Shown: positions 58,423 to 64,000 of the stretch, in pieces | How positions within the stretch are numbered: the first letter of the stretch is position 1 | How the letters are laid out: every line of letters starts with the position of its first letter | DNA from: Agromyces sp. CF514 | Lineage (GTDB): Bacteria > Actinomycetota > Actinomycetes > Actinomycetales > Microbacteriaceae | Assembly: GCF_900113185.1 (NCBI RefSeq) | Contig: NZ_FOZD01000001.1 | Location: forward strand, 992,001 to 1,056,000 | DNA: 64,000 nucleotides | Direction: 5' to 3' | The notes under the pieces: generated by a model | Databases searched by the model: none | What the model was told of the DNA's origin: nothing | What the model saw: the letters and a program-made list of their open reading frames with translations, nothing else | Translations under genes and position numbers: made by a program

Positions 58423-59220
58423 ATGAAGGGCATCGCGCATGCGCGGATCGTGACGATCGCAGCCGCGGCGACGGTCGCGGCGGCGCTCGCAGGGTGCACC
58501 GCGGTGTCCCCGGCCCCGTCGCCGACCGGCGAGGCGTTGCCGACCGGCGACGCATCTGTAGAGCTCGACCCGTCGCAGTTCAGCACCGTCATCGACAACC
58601 CGTACTGGCCGATGGAGCCGGGCACGCGCTGGACCTATCGCGAGACGGATCCCGACGGCGACCTCACGGTCGAGGTCACCGTCACGAGCGAGACCCGCGA
58701 GATCGCGAACGGCATCGAGGCGCGCGTCGTGCGCGACTCGGTCCGGCGCGGCGACGAGCTCGTGGAGGACACCTTCGACTGGTACGCGCAGGATGCCGCC
58801 GGCGCGATCTGGTACCTCGGCGAGGACACCGCCGAGTTCGAGGACGGCGTGATCGTCTCGCGCGAGGGCAGCTTCGAGGCGGGCGTCGACGGCGCCCTCG
58901 CGGGCATCGTGGTGCCCGCGCATCCGGTGCCGGGCATGGAGTACCGGCAGGAGTACCTGCAGGGCGAGGCCGAGGACCAGGGTGCCGTGCTCGGCACGGA
59001 GGAGCTCGTCGAGGTGCCCTACGGTGCGTTCACCGGCGCGCTGCTGACCCGCGATACGACCCCGCTCGAACCCGCCGTCGAGGAGCTCAAGTTCTACGCT
59101 CCCGGCGTCGGGCCGGTGCTCACGGTGACCGTCTCGGGCGGAGCCGGCCGCGAGGAACTCCTCTCCGTCACGACCGTGCCCGACGGCACCGCGACCGGCC
59201 CGCTCGGGTCTCCGGACTGA
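58423..59220 (+). CDS. Lipoprotein of unknown function
   Basis: This 265-residue exported lipoprotein has lipobox LAGC with Cys25 and a short Pro/Ser/Thr linker. A mature domain follows, opening with FSTVIDNPYWPMEPGTRWTYRE and containing DTFDWYAQDAAGAIWYLGED, a beta-rich pattern common in secreted actinobacterial proteins of unknown role. A further stretch, APGVGPVLTV, lies near the end. I cannot assign a function. It ends 16 nt from the convergent permease gene. Confidence 0.75.
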   Translation: MKGIAHARIVTIAAAATVAAALAGCTAVSPAPSPTGEALPTGDASVELDPSQFSTVIDNPYWPMEPGTRWTYRETDPDGDLTVEVTVTSETREIANGIEARVVRDSVRRGDELVEDTFDWYAQDAAGAIWYLGEDTAEFEDGVIVSREGSFEAGVDGALAGIVVPAHPVPGMEYRQEYLQGEAEDQGAVLGTEELVEVPYGAFTGALLTRDTTPLEPAVEELKFYAPGVGPVLTVTVSGGAGREELLSVTTVPDGTATGPLGSPD

Positions 59221-59236
59221 CGCGCCCGACCCGCGT

Positions 59237-60664
59237 CTACTCGGCGGCGTCGAGGCGACGACGATCTTCTGCGAGCAGGGCGTCCTCGCCCTCGGCGCCC
59301 TCGGCGATGACCTCGTCCTCCTCGAGCGAGAGGCGCATCGGGCGCCGGAACAGGCGGGTCAGTGCCAGCAGGATGATGAGGCCGATCGAGAGCCAGAGCA
59401 GGCCGTAGATCATCGCGTCGCTGCTGATGTTGAGCCAGAGCACCACGGTGAGCACGACGCCGATGACCGGCAGCACGATGTTGCGCACGATCTGCGACGC
59501 GGACCTCACCTCGCGGCGGCGTACCGCGAAGTGCAGGATCACCGTGATGTTCACGACCGTGAACGCGATGAGCGCGCCGAAGTTGATGAGCGAGAAGATG
59601 AAGTCGAGGTCGGCCACCGCCGCAGCGAGCGAGACGACGCCGACGAGCACGATCGCGACCGCGGGGGTCTGGAACCGCGGGTGCACGTACGACAGGCTGC
59701 GGCTGATCGGGCCGGTGCCGTTGCGGCCCATGACGTAGATCATGCGCGAGACGCTCGCGTGCGAGGCGAGGCTCGAGGCGGCGACCGCCGCGACGGCCGC
59801 CGCGACGAAGAGGATCTGGAAGAGCATGCCGCCGACCGAGTAGGCGAGCTCGGGCAGCGCAGTGCCTTCGGTGAGGCCCTCGACGCTCGGGAAGAGCGAC
59901 TGCGTGAACCACCCGGCGACGAAGAACAGCGCGCCGCCGATGAGGAGCGAAAGCACGATCGCCTTCGGCACGGTGTTCGCGTCCTTCGCCTCCTCGGTGT
60001 ACATCGTGATGGCGTCGAAGCCGATGAACGAGAAGCAGACGATCGTGGCCGCGCTGATGACCGTCGCGATCTGCACGTTCGCGTGGTACAGCGGTTCGAT
60101 GCTGAACGGCGTGCCGTTGCCGGCGCCCGCGTTGAGCGCCCCCCACGCGAGGCCCACGAACACGACGATGAGCACGACCTGGAAGATGAGCAGCGTGCCG
60201 TTGACGCGCGAGGTCGAGGTGATGCTCCAGAGGTTCAGGAGCGTGATCAGCGCGACGTAGGCGCCGACCCAGACCCAACCCGAGATGTCGGGGAAGAAGG
60301 CCTCGAAGTACTGGCGCAGCAGCAGTGCGTTCACGAGGGGGAGCAGGAGGTAGTCGAGCAGCGCCGTCCACCCCACGAGGAAGCCGACGTTCGGGTGGAT
60401 CGTCTCCGACGCGTAGGTGTAGGCCGAACCGGCGGACGGGTAGACGCGCGTCATGCGGCCGTAGCTGATGGCGGTGAACAGCATCACCACGAGCGCGAAG
60501 AGGTAGGCGAGCGGCACCACGCCGCCGCTCTCGTCGGAGACGTAGCCGAACGTGTCGAACACGGTCATCGGGGTCATGTAGCCGAGGCCGAGGCCGACGA
60601 TCGCCCAGAGCCCGAGCGAACGCCGGAGCTTCACGGGGTGAGCGGTGGGTGCGGAGGTGGTCAT
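59237..60664 (-). CDS. APC-family amino acid permease
   Basis: This 475-residue membrane transporter has about 12 hydrophobic helices. The N-terminal APC hallmarks are LGLWAIVGLGLGYMTPMTVFDTFG and YPSAGSAYTYASETI; the helix-6 region FSFIGFDAITMYTEEAKD is also typical of the superfamily. The acidic C-terminal tail (~35 residues) is cytoplasmic. The substrate is unknown (amino acid, amine or related). AGGAA lies before the ATG at 60664. It is divergent from the helicase gene. Confidence 0.9.
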   Translation of the reverse strand: MTTSAPTAHPVKLRRSLGLWAIVGLGLGYMTPMTVFDTFGYVSDESGGVVPLAYLFALVVMLFTAISYGRMTRVYPSAGSAYTYASETIHPNVGFLVGWTALLDYLLLPLVNALLLRQYFEAFFPDISGWVWVGAYVALITLLNLWSITSTSRVNGTLLIFQVVLIVVFVGLAWGALNAGAGNGTPFSIEPLYHANVQIATVISAATIVCFSFIGFDAITMYTEEAKDANTVPKAIVLSLLIGGALFFVAGWFTQSLFPSVEGLTEGTALPELAYSVGGMLFQILFVAAAVAAVAASSLASHASVSRMIYVMGRNGTGPISRSLSYVHPRFQTPAVAIVLVGVVSLAAAVADLDFIFSLINFGALIAFTVVNITVILHFAVRRREVRSASQIVRNIVLPVIGVVLTVVLWLNISSDAMIYGLLWLSIGLIILLALTRLFRRPMRLSLEEDEVIAEGAEGEDALLAEDRRRLDAAE

Positions 60665-60839
60665 GGGGGTTCCTGTCGTCGCCTTCGATCGAGCGGGGCG
60701 ACGCTACGCTACTCGCGCGCCGCCCGATATCGCCACTCCGGCGGATTCCACGGCGCAGACCCACCGCTCCGTACGTTGCGGCGCGTGCGGTCGGGCGGCC
60801 CGAATTCGCCGGGCGCGCCGCCGCGGCATCCGTCACGGG

Positions 60840-60845
60840 TAGAAT
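60840..60845 (+). promoter_or_regulatory. -10 box of the HelD-like helicase gene
   Basis: TAGAAT lies 29 nt before the proposed AUC start and 16 nt before GAGGAG (60862-60867). It places transcription initiation downstream of the last upstream in-frame GTG at 60785, excluding that codon as the start. Confidence 0.5.
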
Positions 60846-60874
60846 CGACGGTCCGCCGCACGAGGAGCACCGTC

Positions 60875-63109
60875 ATCACCAGCAGCACTTCCACCACCCC
60901 CGTCGCCGAAGAGCAGACGGCGCTCGACCGCATCCGCGAGGTCGTCGCCGAACTCGTCGCGCAGGAGGCCGAGTACCTCCGCGCGATGCTCGGGCGCCCG
61001 AGCGACGAGCTCAACCTCACCGAGCGCGACGCGCTCGTCGCCCACCACTCGCAGCGGCTGCAGGGCCTGCGCACCGCCTCGTACGGCCTGCTGCTCGGAG
61101 GCGTGCAGACCGACGACGGCGAGCGCTACCGCATCGGTCGCATCGGGCTGAGCGACCCCGACGACGGCGAACGCCTGCTCGTCGACTGGCGCGCGCCCGT
61201 CGCGCGGCCGTTCTACACCGCGACGCCGCTGCACCGCGACGGGGTGAAGGCCAGGCGCCGCATCTCGTCGACCGACCGCACGGTCACCGCGGTCTACGAC
61301 GAGTCGCTGCTGCTCGAGGAGCTCGACGGCCTCGACGGTCAGGCCGAGGTGCAGGATGCCGCGCTGCTGGCCGCGCTCGATCGGCCCCGCACCGCGCACA
61401 TGAGCGACATCGTCGGCACGATCCAGCGCGAGCAGGACGCGATCATCCGCGGCCCGCTCGCAGGCACCCTCGTGGTGCAGGGCGGCCCCGGCACCGGCAA
61501 GACCGCGGTGGCGCTGCAGCGGGCCGCCTACCTGCTCTACGAGCACCGCAACCGGCTGTCGAAGTCGGTCGTGCTGATCGTCGGCCCGAACCTCAAGTTC
61601 CTCGAGTACATCTCGCAGGTGCTGCCCTCGCTCGGCGAGGACTCGGCCGTGCTCGTGACCCCGAGCACGCTCGTGCCCGGGGTCACGGCGACCGCGACCG
61701 AGTCGCCCCTCGCGGCCGAGTTCAAGGGCCGCCTCGACATCGTCGGGGCGCTGAAGCATGCGGTGCAGGGGTTCCAGGTGCCCAACGCGGGTACGCGCGT
61801 GCTGCGCCCGGCGGGCCTCAAGGCGATGGACCTCGACGTGCGCCTGCTGCACCGGGTGCGCACGCGCGGCCGGTCGAACGGCACCCCCCACAACGAGGCC
61901 AGGCCCAAGTTCGAGAAGGCGCTGCTGACCGAGATCCTGCGCCTCGAGGATGCCGAGCACGGCGCCTCGGCGATGGAGGACTGGGAGCGGCGGGCCGACT
62001 GGGCTGAGGATCCCGCGGTGCAGGAGCTCTTCGACGAGCTCTGGCCGCTGCTCGACCCGGTCGAGGTCGTGCGCGACCTGTTCGCCGATCCGGCGCGGCT
62101 CGACGAGGCGTTCCCGCACCTCGAGCCTGCGCTGCGCTCGGCGCTGCTGCGTCCGCGAGAGCACGGACTCACGCCCGCCGACATCCCGCTCGTCGACGAG
62201 CTCGCCGAACTCCTCGGCGAGGACCCGCGTCCGGCGGCGGCCGCGGCCACGCGGGCGCGCGCCGATCGGGCGGTCGACCTCGCGTACGCGCAGAACGTGC
62301 TCGACATGGTCGAGGACGCCGACGCCGACGAGGACCACCTCGCGGCACCCGTGTCGATCGTGACCGCTGCGACGCTCGCCGACCGGCAGATGGCCGGCGA
62401 CGGTCGCACGCCGGCCGAGCGCGCCTCGGCCGACCGCGAGTGGGTCTACGGCCACGTCATCGTCGACGAGGCGCAGGAGACGAGCCCGATGCTGCTGCGC
62501 GCGCTCATCCGCCGCTGCCCGACGCGGTCGATGACCCTCGTCGGCGATGCGAACCAGTACACCGCGACCGATTCCCCGTTCACGTGGGCCGGCCTGCTCG
62601 ACCCGCAGGTGCCGCGGTGGGGCCGTACCGACCTCACGGTCAACTACCGCACGCCGGGCCGCATCATGCGCCTCGCGACCGGCGTGCTGCGTCGCATCGA
62701 CGCCGGAGTGTCCGAGCCCGCTTCGGCCCGCGACGGCGAGCACGAGCCCCGCATCGTGCGCGTGACCGCATCTGAGCTCGGCACCGCGGCCGCGCGCGAG
62801 GCCGCCGAGGCGCTCGCCCAGAGCGACGGCACGGTCGGCGTGATCGCGCCGCTCGGGGTGCACGGCGCGCTGCGCGACGTGCGCACGGCGGAGGCCGAGC
62901 GGGCCGCGGCCGAAGGCACGTCCGCTCGCCTCTGGATCGGCACGCCCGATGACGCGAAGGGCCTCGAGTTCGACGCCGTGGTCGTCGCCGTGCCGCCGAT
63001 GCCCTCGCCCGACGCCGTCTCGGTCGCGACGTGGAAGCGGCTCTACGTCGCGCTCACCCGCCCGACCCAGCGGCTCACGGTCGTCGAGGCGGGCGACGTC
63101 ATCGGCTGA
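60875..63109 (+). CDS. helD: HelD-like UvrD/Rep-type helicase (RNA polymerase recycling factor)
   Basis: This 744-residue superfamily-1 motor of the HelD type releases stalled or inactive RNA polymerase. The N-terminus is helical (LDRIREVVAELVAQEAEYLR); Walker A is GGPGTGKT at 203-210; Walker B is VIVDEAQE at 528-535; then LVGDANQYT, VNYRTPGRIMRLA, TPDDAKGLEFDAVVV and ALTRPTQRLTVV. GAGGAG (60862-60867) is ideally spaced for a start at 60875, but the codon there is ATC. The next ATG (60986) would remove the N-terminal coiled coil and has no ribosome-binding site. The gene overlaps the convergent Lrp gene by 11 bp. Confidence 0.88.
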   Translation: MTSSTSTTPVAEEQTALDRIREVVAELVAQEAEYLRAMLGRPSDELNLTERDALVAHHSQRLQGLRTASYGLLLGGVQTDDGERYRIGRIGLSDPDDGERLLVDWRAPVARPFYTATPLHRDGVKARRRISSTDRTVTAVYDESLLLEELDGLDGQAEVQDAALLAALDRPRTAHMSDIVGTIQREQDAIIRGPLAGTLVVQGGPGTGKTAVALQRAAYLLYEHRNRLSKSVVLIVGPNLKFLEYISQVLPSLGEDSAVLVTPSTLVPGVTATATESPLAAEFKGRLDIVGALKHAVQGFQVPNAGTRVLRPAGLKAMDLDVRLLHRVRTRGRSNGTPHNEARPKFEKALLTEILRLEDAEHGASAMEDWERRADWAEDPAVQELFDELWPLLDPVEVVRDLFADPARLDEAFPHLEPALRSALLRPREHGLTPADIPLVDELAELLGEDPRPAAAAATRARADRAVDLAYAQNVLDMVEDADADEDHLAAPVSIVTAATLADRQMAGDGRTPAERASADREWVYGHVIVDEAQETSPMLLRALIRRCPTRSMTLVGDANQYTATDSPFTWAGLLDPQVPRWGRTDLTVNYRTPGRIMRLATGVLRRIDAGVSEPASARDGEHEPRIVRVTASELGTAAAREAAEALAQSDGTVGVIAPLGVHGALRDVRTAEAERAAAEGTSARLWIGTPDDAKGLEFDAVVVAVPPMPSPDAVSVATWKRLYVALTRPTQRLTVVEAGDVIG

Positions 63110-64000
63110 GGCCGCCGGCGCGCCCGCCGGAAGCCGCGCCGGTGCCGCCGTCGGCGCCGCCGCCCGCACTCGCGGCCGCGAGATCGGCCGGCCTCAGCGT
63201 GCGCGCGTAGTCCTCCTTCAGCACCGCGAGATGGAACCAGGACTCGGTGTGCCGAACGCCCGGCAGCGCGCGGATGCGCTCGAGGCTCGTGTAGAGCGCG
63301 CTCGCCGAAGGCTCGACGAGCGTGAGGATGAGGTCGAAGCGTCCGAGCGACCGCGCCGCGAAGTCGACGCCCCGCCACGATCGGATGGCGTCGATCACGG
63401 CGTCGTCGTCGCCTGCGAGGGAGAGGCCGACGCCGAGTGCCAGCTGCCGTTGCGTGAGGCCGCGAGCCTCGACGGCGCTGATCTTGATGACGCCGCCCTC
63501 GATGAGCCGATCGACGCGGGTCGCCACCGCCGAGGGGGAGAGCCGCACGGCCTCGCCGAGCTCGCGGAAGCTCGCGCGCCCGTCGGTCTGCAGGAGTTCG
63601 ATGAGCGCGGTGTCGGTCGCGTCGATGCGGATGCCGCCGCGGTACTCCGAGACGAAGAACCCCTTGATCACGGTGGAGTAGATGAGCGTGCTGATGTCGG
63701 CGACGCCCGGCAGCGAGCGGATGCGCGCCAGCAGCCCGTGCAGGGCGGGCATCGTGCCCACGCGGATCTCGGTCACGAGGTCGTGCACCCCGCCGGTCGC
63801 CGACACGAAGACGGTCTCGTCGAGGTCGCGGAGGTGCGCGGCGACATGATCGGTCGTGCCGTCGGTGCGCACCGCGACGTGGGCCAGCACGTGCTGGCCG
63901 AGGAACGCGGGGTCGACGGCCGCGACGACGCGCACGGTCCCGTCGGCGCGCATGGCCCGAAGCCGCGACGACACGGCGGCCCGGGGCTGGCCGACCGCGG
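63099..64000 (-). CDS. Lrp/AsnC-family regulator with two fused copies (5' end missing)
   Basis: At least 300 residues are visible, and the frame stays open to the right edge, so the GTG at 63974 is internal. The order is the end of a first helix-turn-helix (VSSRLRAMRADGTV), a first RAM/effector domain (LGQHVLAHVAVRTDGT to IYSTVIKG), a complete second helix-turn-helix (DTALIELLQTDGRASFRELGEAVRLSPSAVATRVDRL by position), a second RAM domain ending LKEDYARTL, and a Gly/Ala-rich tail. The duplicated layout is known in actinobacteria. The target is unknown; a divergent target gene would lie outside the window. Confidence 0.9.
   Translation of the reverse strand, partial: AVGQPRAAVSSRLRAMRADGTVRVVAAVDPAFLGQHVLAHVAVRTDGTTDHVAAHLRDLDETVFVSATGGVHDLVTEIRVGTMPALHGLLARIRSLPGVADISTLIYSTVIKGFFVSEYRGGIRIDATDTALIELLQTDGRASFRELGEAVRLSPSAVATRVDRLIEGGVIKISAVEARGLTQRQLALGVGLSLAGDDDAVIDAIRSWRGVDFAARSLGRFDLILTLVEPSASALYTSLERIRALPGVRHTESWFHLAVLKEDYARTLRPADLAAASAGGGADGGTGAASGGRAGGLSR

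Overview
The window is very GC-rich and gene-dense. Its codon use, gene families and frequent ATGA start/stop overlaps fit a high-GC actinobacterium of the Microbacteriaceae type; Agromyces or a close relative is plausible but was not tested. It shows no plasmid, phage, insertion-sequence, tRNA, rRNA or CRISPR signal. It looks like ordinary chromosome carrying one large carbohydrate-utilisation locus.

Positions 1-24.6 kb are mainly housekeeping and small functional units: the end of nrdE with nrdF (class Ib ribonucleotide reductase); a PPOX-class flavin/F420 enzyme; an MDR reductase; a uracil-DNA-glycosylase-like protein; phosphoketolase; a siderophore-interacting reductase; a coupled trio of KAS III-like enzyme, haem-oxygenase-like diiron enzyme and unknown protein; a dicarboxylate unit (dctA and a CitE-like lyase divergent from a CitA/CitB-type two-component system); a short AlkD-like protein; a membrane protein; a coiled-coil protein; an SdhA-like flavoprotein divergent from a LysR regulator; a VOC protein; a peptidoglycan-binding lipoprotein; a SulP transporter; and RidA.

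Positions 24.6-55.4 kb are the core of the window, a locus for plant arabinofuranoside polymers. Four GH43-type genes run leftwards (35242 to 24649). A divergent rightward series holds another GH43 enzyme, a 1384-residue GH127-type beta-L-arabinofuranosidase, a three-gene WxL/DUF916/LPXTG cluster like the csc surface complexes of lactobacilli, a further GH43 enzyme, a LacI regulator, a sugar-ABC ATPase, and a YtfQ-R-T-YjfF-type furanose ABC transporter. All seven secreted glycosidases end in the same 83-94-residue module with two invariant cysteines (RC[VI]AG[KR] and a terminal Cys). Five sites matching TGTTnCCGGnAACA lie in front of the divergent GH43 genes, the surface cluster and the binding-protein gene, and probably define the LacI regulon. 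The proposed flow is extracellular debranching, surface capture, furanose uptake, then pentose catabolism, possibly through the phosphoketolase at 4.3 kb.

Positions 55.4-64 kb hold an FAD oxidoreductase paired with a cyclopropane-fatty-acid-synthase-type methyltransferase, a lipoprotein, an APC permease, a HelD-like helicase whose only well-placed start codon is AUC, and a double-domain Lrp/AsnC regulator that runs off the right edge.

Two genome-style signals recur. Several genes have a TAnnnT box exactly 6 nt before the start codon and no ribosome-binding site (leaderless mRNAs). The octamer GGATGCCG/CGGCATCC is conspicuously frequent, both in genes and at the centre of terminator-like palindromes.
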